Of a stretch of DNA of 64,000 nucleotides, positions 26,556 to 38,190 are shown piece after piece. Made by a program: the position numbers and the translations under genes. Within the stretch, counting starts at the first letter, position 1; the number at the start of each line of letters is the position of its first letter. Under the pieces are notes generated by a model. It did not search any database. It was not told where the DNA came from and saw nothing but the letters and a program-made list of their open reading frames with translations. The stretch is from Climacteris rufus (taxonomy: Eukaryota > Chordata > Aves > Passeriformes > Climacteridae), in NCBI GenBank assembly GCA_013398175.1, contig VZRZ01007311.1, forward strand, positions 711,246-775,245, in the 5' to 3' direction.

Positions 26556-27857
26556 CTGAAAAAACATTAAAAAATCAAACATAATCAGCATGACTTTTTT
26601 CAGTCATCCCAAACCATCTTTAGTTAAATAAGCTCACTGGATTTCTACTGGTCCTCAAACTTGAAATAGGTGTTGTTATTTGACACATATCTTTGGAAAT
26701 CATTAAGAAATCTATCTGTCCATGCTGGAAAAACACATCTAAGTTCAAAATTTTAGTTTCATCCCAAGTGGTGAGGATCAAAAATCAAAATCTTAGCTCT
26801 TAAAAGGATCTAAATGCATCACAATGTTGTCTGTAACACCACACCTTAGCTGATTACCTCAGTCACCAGCCCTGAAATCAATGGTTGCCCAGAAGAGCAG
26901 CATATTTACTCAAAGCAGTCAGCAGAATCTGTACCAGCATGTATCACTGCAGTTGGTGGGAGAAGTGACTCCACCATTTTGCTCAGCTATTGTAGATGAT
27001 CCAACCAGGTCAATCCTGCCATGTAATAAAACCTTAACAACTTATGAAGCATTTAAGGAGACACATCTTTCAAAGCCACTCCAGGAGATTGTTGCAGCCA
27101 GCTTGCTTTGAACTCGGCGGCTTTGTAAAATATCAACTGTAAAAGCTTTGGAGTATAAGGCTTTCTCCATGATAACCCTTCTCATCAGAGCTCGTACCCG
27201 ACTTCAGCAGTCTAATTACAATGAACAGGACTTGATGGATGTGAAGGAAGGTGCAGTGCTTGGGGAATTCCTCTCTGCACTCTCAGACAGATGACAGAAT
27301 TGTTCCCTATCACTTTCCACACTTTATTTTTTAAATGGAAAATCAGATGCCAGAAATAGGCAACATTATCACTGGATAAAACAATCCTTGATAGATATTT
27401 ATCTGTATCCAGCTATTTGCGTATTACCTGCCCTGTTAGGTTTAGAATGCTACATACCAGATTTGGCAAAAGGAACCCATGGGTGTATCATATTAGAATG
27501 TGTTTTGAGATATAATCCAAAGCTTATCTGAACTCCACTGAACATTAGTCAGGTGGGAAGTAGGATGAAAATTTGCTCTCAGCCTTTAAAAGGTTTCCAT
27601 TATCTGCTGGGTTTTGCCTGCTTAAGAGAAGTGACAACTTTTTTTTATTTTGCTATTGTTACATTTCTACCTCAATTTTCAATCAAATTCATGCTAAATT
27701 ACAGAAAATGAAGACAGTCAACTGCAGCATTATAAATAAATACAGTTAACCTTCTCTAGAGCTTTTTAAAGTTTAAAATGACAATGACTTTTTCTTTGGA
27801 ATTTTAGAGCTTTACAGTGATTCAAGTACTCCACGCAAAGTTGTAAGATATCTATTG

Positions 27858-27888
27858 ATCATAGAATGGTTTGGATTTTAAGGGACGC
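27858..27888 (-). mobile_element. CR1 fragment, 3' end portion left of the nested LTR
   Basis: The plus strand reads like the reverse complement of a CR1 3' end (ATAGAATGGTTTGG followed by AAGGGA). It is cut by the LTR insertion and resumes at 28425. Confidence 0.75.
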
Positions 27889-28094
27889 TGTATTGGTTCT
27901 AACGGAGGGAGAGTTCAGCAGCCCTGCCAGTGCTGTGCTTCAGTTGATAACACAGCAGTGTTTTGGCTACTGCTGAGAAGCACTGTCCCTCTAACATTCT
28001 CCCCCATCAAGGGGCAGGGAGTGGGCAAGACCTTGGGAGGGAAAACAAGCAGGCCAGCTGACCCAAAGGAACCAAAGGGATATTCCATACCATA

Positions 28095-28116
28095 TGACGT
28101 CAGCTCAGATATAAAA
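28095..28116 (+). promoter_or_regulatory. LTR core promoter: CRE palindrome plus TATA box
   Basis: A perfect TGACGTCA palindrome (28095-28102), the binding site of CREB/ATF factors, sits six bases before an ATATAAAA TATA box (28109-28116) inside the LTR. In the other two LTRs of the window the corresponding region is mutated. Activity is inferred, not shown. Confidence 0.6.
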
Positions 28117-28302
28117 GCCGAGAGAGAGAGGAGGAGGGGGGGGCATTCTGTAATGCCTGCCTTCCCACGGAACCACTACGTGTGCTGAGGCCCTGCTTCC
28201 CGGAACGTGCCTGAACATCGCTTGCTGATGGGAAGTAGAGATTGACTTCTCCTTCTTTTGCTTATGCGCACGCAGACCCTGCTTTTGCTCTTCTGTAGCT
28301 TC

Positions 28303-28308
28303 AATAAA
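28303..28308 (+). terminator. LTR polyadenylation signal AATAAA
   Basis: An AATAAA hexamer lies about 190 bp after the TATA box within the LTR, the usual spacing of promoter and polyadenylation signal in short avian ERVL LTRs. It is on the plus strand, antisense to CNTNAP5. Confidence 0.55.
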
Positions 28309-28424
28309 AACTGCCTTATCTCGACCCACTGATTCGTTTTGTCCTTTCCTCTGTCCCTCTGGGGGAGGGAGCCATAGGGCAACTTGGTGGGCACCTGGCA
28401 CCTAGCCAGAGTCAAACCATCACA

Positions 28425-28597
28425 GATGCTAAAGCTCATCTCATTCCAATCCCCCTGCCATGGGCAGTGACACCTACCACAAGACCAGGTTACTCAAAGC
28501 CCCATCCAACTCAGCCTTAAACTCTTCCAGGGATGGGTAGCCACAACTTCTCTGTGAAACTTTTTCCAGTAGCTCATCACCCTCACAGTAAAGAATT
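28425..28597 (-). mobile_element. CR1 fragment, continuation right of the nested LTR
   Basis: The sequence continues the CR1 antisense 3' region with the familiar blocks CCCCCTGCCATGGGCAG, CTCAAAGCCCCATCCAAC and TCACCCTCACAGTAAAGAAT. Similarity fades after about 28597. CR1 elements are non-LTR retrotransposons, usually 5'-truncated as here. The coding sense of the element is the minus strand. Confidence 0.85.
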
Positions 28598-28825
28598 CAG
28601 GTATGATTTTTGTCTGAGAGCTCTTTCCAGAGTTTACCTAGCTGCGGAACAACATACACCTACACTGACTCAATGGTGCAGAAGAAGGCAAATGCTAAGA
28701 TGAAAAAAACATTTCTCAATGCACAACAAACTTTCAGAAGATCTTACAAAAGAGCCACTAAGGACCTTGTGTAGTTAATATGCTTGCAGCAGCACCATAG
28801 CAAAGTATCCCTGACTCACAGGCAT

Positions 28826-28858
28826 ACCCAAATATTGGGTAACACACAAATATTGGGT
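28826..28858. repeat. 18-bp duplication containing a palindrome
   Basis: AAATATTGGGTAACA occurs twice at 18-bp spacing. The first copy sits in the near-perfect palindrome ACCCAAATATTGGGT (28826-28840). Confidence 0.8.
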
Positions 28859-31800
28859 AACATTTCAATCTGCACTTGACATGATATTCTAAACATGTGT
28901 ATCTAGTCCTGAATTCACGGATTGCTGTGACACCTTGAAAAACTCAGCAACACTCTAGTCATCCACACTAGCTAGTAATTAATTCCATGTGGGATCTACA
29001 CACAAGTCCTGTCCTGGGGCACAAAGAGTGTTGACTACATGACCAATGCTGGGACATATGGACAAGACCAACACAGCTCTTCCCTTGCTCAGCCTGGTGA
29101 GACTGAAAGCTCTGTAGCTTCTCCTTTGACTAAAGTGAAGCGGAGCAGGTGTGATTCCACCTGCCAAAAGGACAAGCAGCTGGAAATGCACAAAGATAGT
29201 TCTGCAATATTGCATGTAAATGGGATTATGGTACATTTGGGGGATAGGCAAGAGGTGTGTCTGCCTTTTGGGGAGTACTTTTTACAAGGTATTTTTGTTA
29301 CTCTTATTCAAAAATTGAGACTTCCATGATGTAAGGGTCATAACTAGTTGCAGTCAGAGCTAAAAACTTGCCAGAATTTGATGCAGGGCAGGGGAGTAAA
29401 TAATGCAATTGATGCAATGGGAACTTAAATCAATTCAGCCATTTTAGGAGGGAAACACCTTCTCAAAGCAGCATTCCAGAGCAAACCAGATGATGTAGTT
29501 AATACACAGCTGCAATACAATAGCTTCTGACATCCTTACACTGATCAATGCTGTCTACCTTCCTAGAGACAATAACATGAAAATCTGAAAAAGAAACACA
29601 CAACTGCTACTTCGAAAAACATTTGTCCACTGAAGTGGGATGGGCTCCCTTTACAAAACCTGTTAAATTTGCCCTGAATGTTATTCTTGAACAAATTATT
29701 CCAGCAGGTCTAAGTCAGATAAGTAAACAGTTCTCTCTCAACCTTCATCTGATCATGAGCATTTTGCTTTAATTGGCAGCAGCTCTGGAACTCTTTAGGG
29801 TATATGCCAGATTTCTGGCAGACATTTTATTTTATAATTGAACCCAATTTAACCAAAAAGTAAAAGCTCATTGGCTAGAAAACGGGATAAGAACAGTCTA
29901 ATCCCTCAAGAAAATAAAGGAGATGCTCAGCCCTACCCAGCTGCTGGAAACTCTAGCTTTCGTGTGGCATTTGAGAATTCCATTGAGTCCATCTCCAGAC
30001 TGATTAACAACTCCTCTAACAAGCAGTGAAATCTTTCCAAAAGAGTTCTTACTGTTCTTATATGAGAAACCTTCTGAACATAGAAATGCAATGGCAGTAT
30101 CTTCAATTTTTTCGCTGGCTGCTATGACACTTGTCTCAAGAAGAAAGTGGAAGTACCCCAGAATTCTGCAGGCAGGGTACAGCTTTAGAGGTGGTTCTTG
30201 TTCAAGTAAGATGTTGAACAAAGAGGCAAACGCATGTTACAGCTTTTTAAAGAAGAACCAGAGCCTTTCCTATTAAAAGAGAATGGAAGAACACAGTTGC
30301 TAAGTGATGAGGATAAAAGTGGATTACATAGAAGATCCTCTGAGCCATAAACCTCATCCAAAACTGACTGGAGACTTCTGTGGGATTTCAATAAAACCTG
30401 TATAACTTTAATGAACCATTTCACTTTTTTTCTGGCCTTTCTTTACGTAGTATTATGTACTGTTCAATGAAGAGAAAAGACAACACCAGAGTAAGGGCAA
30501 TTGGTAACAAGTTTCTTAAACATCCTCTTTGCTCTCACAGAATACTAATCAAAAATAATATGCACTTGGGAAATTATTCAAACTGACAGCTGCACTGAAA
30601 TCCTCAGCACTTAGTCCAGCAGAGGATCCAGGCCAAGATCACAGCTTGAAAAGAAAGAACAATAAATGAGTATTTCTGAGCTCTCATTCTACTGGCAAGT
30701 TAGAGCATCAAATGGACACTTAACTTTCCTCATTAATCATTCTATGGATGCTGTCCAATAAAAAGGATATCTTCCTTTCTGCAGAGGATTAGAAAGGATG
30801 ATTTCATATGACAGGTAAGGGGACTAAGATCCCAGGCCTGGCTGAAATACAAATGTGGTAAACTGGCAATAATACCTCCAGTTTGGAAACTGGAGGACTA
30901 CTTCTAGCTGTGAAGAGACTGAGTTTGCAGACAAATTTGCAGGGAGAGTAACAGAAGAAAAAGGTGACCTCTTATGCAGTTTTAAAAGGACAAGATGAAA
31001 AATTGGCATTAAACTCTGAGAAACTGGATTTTGAGAATGAGGGAGGTCCCTTCAAATCCTATTTTTAGATGAAGTCACTCAAGGAGAACGAAGTTCAGGA
31101 GACCCACATAGATTTCAAATACTTCTGAAGACCTTGCTAGGTACTAAATGAAAAGCAAGTCAAAGTGAGATACCAGCTCCAGACTTCTGAAATACTGCTG
31201 CAAACTGTCTTCAAACAGGATACAGGAGGACCAAGGTGCACGGTGCTACCTGAGTTAGGATGAGTCCACTAAGTGAGCAACTAGTCCATCCCAAGAGCAG
31301 GGGACCATACTTCAAGAGAAGTTCCTGTACTGATGTGGGTTTCTCTTTCTCCGAGCAGAATTTCAATATGGAAATCTGAAAGCTTTCCTGATCCAAGTTA
31401 CATTGAAACTAATTGAAACACTGAAACTGATATAGACCTTTCAATCTCATGATACAGCCTCTGTCAATCTCGTGACAGAGAACTGCCTTATCTCCACTTA
31501 CTCTAGGTATCACGAATGCCAGTTAAATGTTAACTGTAATGTGTAAATGTTATCACATTAAATTGTTTACATTAAGATAATGTTCCTAATGGGGAGAAAG
31601 TAACATTTAACAACAACAACAAAATAAAAAAGGCAGCTTTGAAAAAACTGAAACATTTTGGCCATGAGAAAATGAGGAAGAAGGTGCTTGGTTAGATGCT
31701 TCTGGATGTTCTTTATCTCAGCTTCCTAAGCTGCCTACGTCACTGACTGGAAGCAGAATGAAGGATTTTACCATTTTAATGCCCACAGTAACTGTACGTC

Positions 31801-31972
31801 ATTGTTTCATTACACGGGGCAGTAGTTAGGAGTTGCTGACAAAATATGGGAACAAATACAGAAATATTTCGGAAACATCCCACATAATTTTTCTCAGGGA
31901 CACAGGTAAAGGGAAAGAAAAAGACCACAGGAGGAAACATACCCACACAAAATGATGACTTAATATTTTCTC

Positions 31973-32416
31973 TGTGGGGTGGATTGACCTTGTCTGGATG
32001 CCAGCTGCCCACAAAGCCCCTCTATCAGTCCCCTCCTCATGGTGTGGGGGGAGAAAGTAAAGATGGAAGAAAACCCTCTTGGGTCAAGAGAAAGGCAGTT
32101 TAATACAGCAAAAGCAAAGGCTGCACACAGAAGAAAGAAAAACAAGACTTATTCTTTACTTTCCATCAGCAGGTGATGTCCAGCCACTTCCTAGGAAGCA
32201 GGGTTTCAGCATATGTAGCAATTGCTCCAGAAGACAAATATCACAATATATATGCCTCCCTCCTTCCTTTTTCTCTTGGCCTTTATTACGGAGCAGACTT
32301 TATTACTGGTGTACTACTTTGGTCACTTAGGGTCAGCTGTCCTGGCTATGTTGCCTCCCAGGATCTCACCCATGCCCAGACTCCCAGTGAAGGGGGAACT
32401 TTCACTTTAAACAACA
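31973..32416 (-). mobile_element. Truncated ERVL-type LTR on the gene strand
   Basis: The plus strand starts TGTGGGGTGGATTGACCTTG and continues TGGATGCCAGCTGCCCAC, then TCAGTCCCCTCCTCA, the reverse-complemented end of an abundant avian ERVL LTR family. Further in are a block ending GGCAGTTTAATA and the GGTCAGCTGTCCTGGCT block. Roughly the first third of the LTR (in its own orientation) is missing beyond about 32410. The region matching the TATA and CRE of related LTRs is mutated. A minus-strand ATTAAA (complement of 32099-32104) occupies the polyadenylation position. The element is on the same strand as CNTNAP5. The right boundary is approximate and no target-site duplication was identified. 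Confidence 0.78.
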
Positions 32417-35099
32417 AGTAGGAATGAAGCCAGCCTTTCAAATTCACCTTGCTTGAAGTGAATAAGATAGATGTTTTAGATCAAACCGGCAAATTATTAC
32501 AATCCAAGTCCAATTTTTGTTCCAGTTCAAGGTAAAGTGATCTACAGCTTATTAGTTTTTATTGCCTGGAACAAAACATTGCAGCAAGGAGATTTTTTTT
32601 TTCATTATTATTATGAAAACAGAACCATATCTACCTTCAAATAGAAAGCAATTCCTATCAGCATTTTTTTAATGTATTCGTTTTCTTTAATAGATTTTCC
32701 TCTTTTAAACTCCAATTATCTGCATACCATGGCACAGCAACAGCCTAAATAGTTGGTGTGAGCTGCACACAATTCAGGTTCTTGACTGTGATGGGCTCAG
32801 CTTGCCCCTTTCTTTTATGACAAGTATCAAAGAGTTCACAAGGCCTTTCCAATAGGAATAATACATTAAAAAATATATTAAAGACTTGGCTTTGTGGAAA
32901 ATTACATTTTTCTCCCATTTTCCTTATGCCCTGCTAATTCCTATGACAACAATTAGCCATCTCTCTTCCTCTCCTACAGGCACTAACAGCTTTATCACCT
33001 CCTACCTTGAAACATCCTCTTCTGCTCAGCAGGCACTAACTGCCCTGTTTATTCAATTTGACTATCCAGATAATGTAATAAATGAAACTCTGAACAATTG
33101 TTTCCAACCTGCAATTTGCTGAAGGCTGATGACTCTCAAAAAGGCCTTGTTTGCTCAGAAACATGTCATTTTTTTTCTGCACGTCATCTAATCTTATTTT
33201 AAAAATATGATCTCCCTCCCTGAGACTCTTGCTTCACTTGTTGTCATCAAAACTATCAAAATCCTAACACAAAGAAACTTTTACACCAAGGAGAGTTTAT
33301 TAATGCAGCTATGTGCTGGATTATATATTCGCACAGTGAAAATCTTTAGAATTGTGGACAAAGCCGACCGAAATCAATGGGAAAGATGTCATTTAAACAG
33401 ACTTTATTTCAAGACCTTGATTGAGGTGACACACTTAATTTCTTTCAAAATAATCCTGTTATACCTTTCAGCAACAATAAAATGGGACCTTAGAATGAAT
33501 TCTATTTATATAGACTTTCTTGCTATTTCACACTGTAGGTAGAATGCAGAGGAGACTCGTCTAAGACCCAGAGAGCAGACAGGAAAATAGAAGAAAACAC
33601 AAAAAGATATTTTTAAAGGAACCAAATATTTCTGGAATCTGAGTTCACTGCCTTATCTGAAAACCAGCAAATTCAGTTCTCTTTTAATTGTATGACTCAA
33701 CAGTTCCTTTAAATAATTGAATAAAACTTTTTTATTTTTTAAGAAATTCAACTTACTGCATATGAAGTTGTGAAAAATGTAAATAAAAACTTCCAGTATT
33801 TTTAATGTATGATTTCTCTAGTCTGATTGCAGTGCAAAAACTAAGAAAAAAATCTAACTCTAGATCCTCCAAACCCTAGGAGAGGCCTTCACAAATCACC
33901 AGCCTGATATTCACAGATATATCAACACTTGCCAGAGCACTTTGGTAGAACAAGACAAGTATATTCTTCTCAAGATGAAGGTATCTCAAATCAGCTTAAT
34001 AAAATAGCATGTTTGGATTCTCAATAAAGGGAATGGATTATTAGTTTACATTCTCCTGTCACTAGGTATCTTTCCTTGCTCTTTGATGCTGGCAATTGGT
34101 TATTTCCCCAAGGCACTACAGTGATACATTTACATGTCACCACATCCCTTGCTGTGCTGAGCTGTCACTCTCACATTCAACATGGCAGGCCAGCATAGAA
34201 ATTCAAGACTATCTGAGAGCTGACAACTTCTGCCTTACAGTATCCTGCACTCCTCTTGAGCCAGCACAGGTTTGCTCTGCTAAATAAAAATACAACTCCA
34301 ATTTCTATTAGCCAGAGGTAATGGAAGAGAAAAGGAGATCATGTTTTTCTCAATTTCAGTGAGTAAGTAGGGTGGAACATTGAGAAGACCAAACACAGCA
34401 TCATTTCATGACCTCTTAATTTCTTTTCATCAGCAAGACAACTTCCTATTTTGGCATTACAAATCAGTGAAGCACAAAAACAACTTAAGACCCTGGTCGC
34501 AGGCCACATTTGAGCAGTTTCTAAAGGTGCAACCAGAAGCTAACATTAGGTAACCATTGGTGCAAAGGATCCTATATTTCCAGGATGTTATGGCTATTTT
34601 TTCAGTTATCTACTCCCTCAACCAGATATATTTGTCAATCCTCAGTGGATTTTTCTAAACCTTGCCCCATCTTCTCCTGCATCTACATATACTCTAACAA
34701 GCACAAAAACCCTCAATGAAGACTTCTCCATCCCAGATATCAACAGGTCAAATTTCCTTCTGTGAAGAACAATTCCACTTCTTGTAAACATGGCTTTTAC
34801 TTGCATGTTTTCCTGCCCCTACTTAACTGCCCAAGAAGTGTAACTGCTGTGCAATTTCTCATAATGAGCAGTCTGTACTTCTCTTGTGCTGAGAGGGCAG
34901 ATAGTAAATAGGAAAAACCCTTAGATTATTATTGTAAAGCATTTTCTGAAGTTTCCCAAGGGTCCAGCCTTACAACCATGACAGTGGTTAAATACAGAAA
35001 TTTGACTTCTCATAATCTATTGCAATGAAAACCAGTAATTGCTTGGAAAGCACATAAAAGATGCCCTATCATTCCTCCACATTCAATGACCTAGGGGAG

Positions 35100-35240
35100 G
35101 GAAACAAAACGAAAACCCCCAAACAAACAAAACAACAAAAACATAGACACACAAAATCCCAAACCAAATCAAACAAAAAACAAACAAAAAAAGTCAACAC
35201 AAAAAACCTAAAGAAACAAAGATACAAAACCCAAAAATCC
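35100..35240. repeat. A/C low-complexity tract in intron 7
   Basis: About 140 bp dominated by A and C, with CAAA-like units and only occasional G or T. It creates a spurious lysine- and threonine-rich open frame on the plus strand. In the pre-mRNA it reads as a U/G-rich stretch. Confidence 0.85.
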
Positions 35241-37956
35241 CCTGAAGCCTACAACATGCCAGCAGGGACAGAAGAAACCCCAGAGAGAAGAAAGATAGCC
35301 TGTCCAAACAGACAGAGCTATGTAGAGAGGTTAAGTATCAGGCAATATAAAAATGGAATTCTGAAGGCAAGCTCCAGTTCAGAGACAGGCTGACTCGTTA
35401 TCTTGAGATGCCTTCTCAAGGGGATTTATTTCAAGTGTGAAAACTGCAAATGAGTTACAGAAAAGAACAGGCAGCATAATAATCACAGCCACCACCCAAG
35501 AGTATAATGCATACTACAGCACTCTCTTATTGACAACCTGTAGTATCTTCCTCTGATTTTAAATGCAGATGATTTGGGACCATTATTTATATGGGTGAGG
35601 AACTATATCATAAGAGGAAAACTATACTCCAAAGCTGATGTATCACTCTCCTGCTTGTGTGAAAGATGTCAACAGTAAAAAAAAAAAAAAAACAAAACCA
35701 AAGCTGATGGGTACAAAAACCTGCAAGTTTGACTCACTGACTGCGTCAACATTCACAAAGGCACAGAGTGAAGCAGAGACTAAGTGTTGAAGCCTGTCTG
35801 CCTTTGGAGGCAAAAACTAGTACCTCTAAGCATTAATGGCTTTCTAATCTCAAACCAACCAGTTTGCCAACAATTATCTTTTGCTAGGAGAAAAAGGTAT
35901 TTTGGGGGCTAACAATAAAGAACCATCTCCGGTGATCTTCAACATGTCAGAAGAGAACGTAAATATAGAACACATTTTTGGAAAAAGTTGTTCCAAGACC
36001 CTGCTACATTTAATTATTCTTCTGTGCTGATCCTTTCAAGCATTTACACTCCAGACTACCTCAGTGGCTACAAAGACACAAAGCAGAGAAGCTTGCAGCT
36101 CCCTGCGGATAGAGCTTGTTGCTTGAAAACCTCAGTGTACTTTGAGTAAAAGCATTTAGTGCAGAGTAACTCTGGCAGGCAAAAGACTACATTTCGTGAG
36201 AACAAGTTGTTTTAATTTGAGGAAGTTAATTGCTAAGGAGTGGGGAAGAGCAGAGAAGGGAAAAGGGGATCAACCTGTGTAATCTAGAAGCACCTGAAGG
36301 TTGCTAGAGGAGAGAAATAGCTGTGATGGAAAGAATGTCGGAGAGCAGATTTACAGGGACCATTTCCTATAGAAGGGTGTTCATCTAAGATTATTAGGCA
36401 CTCTGAGCGTGGCAACCTTTCCATGCATTTTGCATATGCAAGTATCACAGACACAGCACAGAGCAGCTCTTAAACCTTGAAAAATGCAGTACAGCAGCCC
36501 ACCTGTGGAAACTGTGGCATTTAAATCATCACTTATGTGAAAGAGATTGAAAGATGGAGGCACATCCCCACTACCTTAAATTGAGAAAAGGAGCTGTATT
36601 CCTAGACTTTTATCTAGCATTGTCTGAACCAAGTGTAGTAACAGTGTTTCATTGCTTGGGGCCACTTATACACAGACAGTGCCCTTCTGAGAAAAAGTGC
36701 ATTGCAAAGCTTACTCTACCCAAGAAAGGCCTTCCCATTATCCAGCCAGCAAAACAAACAGCTGTTTAATGACCTAAGAAGCAGACCAGGGCTCTTTGCT
36801 CCCCCCTTAGAAAGTAACCTGAGGGGAAGAGCAATTTAACATAGTTCATAAGACTTGTGCCTTTGAGTCCTCAGTCACAACAATCAAACTCAAGATTATT
36901 AAAGCAAAGTCTCTCAGTCCCAAGGGAGCATCCTGGAGGCAGTCTTGACTGCCAGCAACACAATGAGGAAACTTCTCACCCATCACCTTTCCATTTTCCA
37001 GTTCCCTGTGTATTCAGCCTCGCCCTAGGCAGGGGTAAGTGCAGAAAGAACTTCCTTGGTCTTCTGGCTTGTTTTGTTTTAGGTTCAGTGTGTTCATACA
37101 CATTACTACAAACTAGAAGATGCCACAGGAGCCAGAAGCAGTTTCATCTTCAGGTTCTCCAGACACACAGTGCTAGCCAAAGGGCATTTATCAAAGCACA
37201 GTGCAGGAGTGAGACACAAGGCTAAACAGAGAGATTAATTCTCTACAGTTTGTCAAGGCTGCATGGGAGTGTACTGTTCCCTCTTTTTCCAAAATAAAAT
37301 GATCATTATTTTTGTGATATATTTAAATTAATTTTGGACATTATTAGGTGTTAAGTTACATTTGTAGTTTATGTTATCAAGCTGCATAAGGCTGTAGTTC
37401 CTCTTGCTTTACATCTACCATTCCACATTTAGAGAAACTAGTACCAGGTCAGTAGTTCTCAGAACTGCCTTATACAGAATATAAGAAGCAGCACAAAGGA
37501 AACTTTTTCCAGTAATAAAAGGAACATTTTTTCTCCTCTATAATATGAACTGAAGTATGAAAGTAAAATTTTGCTACTACACTTCCCAACAATGATAGAG
37601 AATGGTTCAGAAAAGATTTTATATGAGTTAACTGGAAAAAAAAATCTCTGCCTTCTATCATGTCATGAAACACACACATTTTAATTTTGAAAAAAAATAA
37701 CTAAAAAGTTTCTCCAAGCAAATTCTAATACACCAGGAAAGAAAGAGAAATGCATTGGTTTCCACATGTGTCTTTCAATAACTCACCACAGGAGCCAGCA
37801 CTGGCTGGTGTTAGCCTCAGCAATATCATTTTAACGAGCTAATTATGCCCACAGCTATCCAAATCCGAACTCTGCTCATCCAGTTCAGCCAGCAGCACCA
37901 AGAGAGCACAAACAGCACGGAAGTAAAGATAGAAAGCACACAGTACTGCCTCTTAC

Positions 37957-38100
37957 CACAGTATAGATCTGAGGTTTGCGCCTTTTGGCCAGGTCAATTA
38001 TATTGACTCCATTGTAATAAAGGTTCTCAATGCACCCGTGGAAATTTTTCCTCTGAAAGGTTCCTGGTTTCCCCGGCACAGGAATCCCTCCGAAACTGAG
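37957..38100 (-). CDS. CNTNAP5: CNTNAP5 exon 7: end of laminin-G domain 1
   Basis: This 144-nt exon has 48 whole codons, in phase 0 at both ends. It encodes LSFGGIPVPGKPGTF, then QRKNFHGCIENLYYNGVNII and DLAKRRKPQIYTV. The FHGCIENLYYNGVNIIDLA motif, with its disulfide cysteine, closes laminin-G domain 1; the partner cysteine (FSC) lies in the next exon. The FGGIPVP sequence is typical of CNTNAP5 and CNTNAP4. The acceptor is CCAAAAG directly above 38100. Two GT dinucleotides sit at the 3' end; the exon end was placed before GTAAGA because that is the much better donor and keeps a valine before the following glycine. A cassette of 144 nt could be skipped without a frameshift, but it would remove the domain's closing cysteine. 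Confidence 0.95.
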
Positions 38101-38137
38101 CTTTTGGAAAGAAAAAGAACAGTATTATTTATAGTAT

Positions 38138-38190
38138 TATATTTTTTTATATTTATATATATATGTATGTATATGCGTATCTATATATTA
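38138..38190. repeat. TA-rich low-complexity tract
   Basis: TATTTATA and ATATATATG units just before exon 7 in gene orientation, about 40-90 nt from the acceptor. Confidence 0.8.

Larger units (their letters stand above)
27889..28424 (+). mobile_element. Solo LTR, avian ERVL-type, inserted in a CR1 copy
   Basis: This 536-bp element begins TG and ends CA. It is flanked by GACGC (27884-27888) and GATGC (28425-28429), an imperfect 5-bp target-site duplication differing by a C/T in a CpG. A 5-bp duplication suits ERVL-like (class III) retroviruses. CR1 sequence stops at the left edge and resumes at the right edge, confirming the insertion. The middle carries the TTCCATACCATATGACGTCA block typical of avian ERVL LTRs, then a TATA box at 28109-28116 and AATAAA at 28303-28308. 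No internal retroviral genes adjoin it, so it is a solo LTR left by recombination. Its transcriptional sense is opposite to CNTNAP5. Confidence 0.85.
26556..37956 (-). other. CNTNAP5: CNTNAP5 intron 7 (11401 nt)
   Basis: Bounded by the exon 7 donor GTAAGA and exon 8 acceptor TTTTCAG. It carries a CR1 copy split by a plus-strand ERVL-type LTR (27.86-28.6 kb), a truncated minus-strand ERVL-type LTR (31.97-32.42 kb) and an A/C-only tract at 35.1-35.24 kb. The remainder is AT-rich sequence without a recognised gene. Confidence 0.86.

Noticed and set aside
27889..32416. A provirus between the LTRs at 27.9 and 32.4 kb
   Set aside because: The LTRs are in opposite orientation and belong to differing subtypes, and no gag, pol or env-like frames lie between them.
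35061..35393. Lysine/threonine/glutamine-rich frame on the plus strand
   Set aside because: It is the translation of the A/C low-complexity tract, not a gene.
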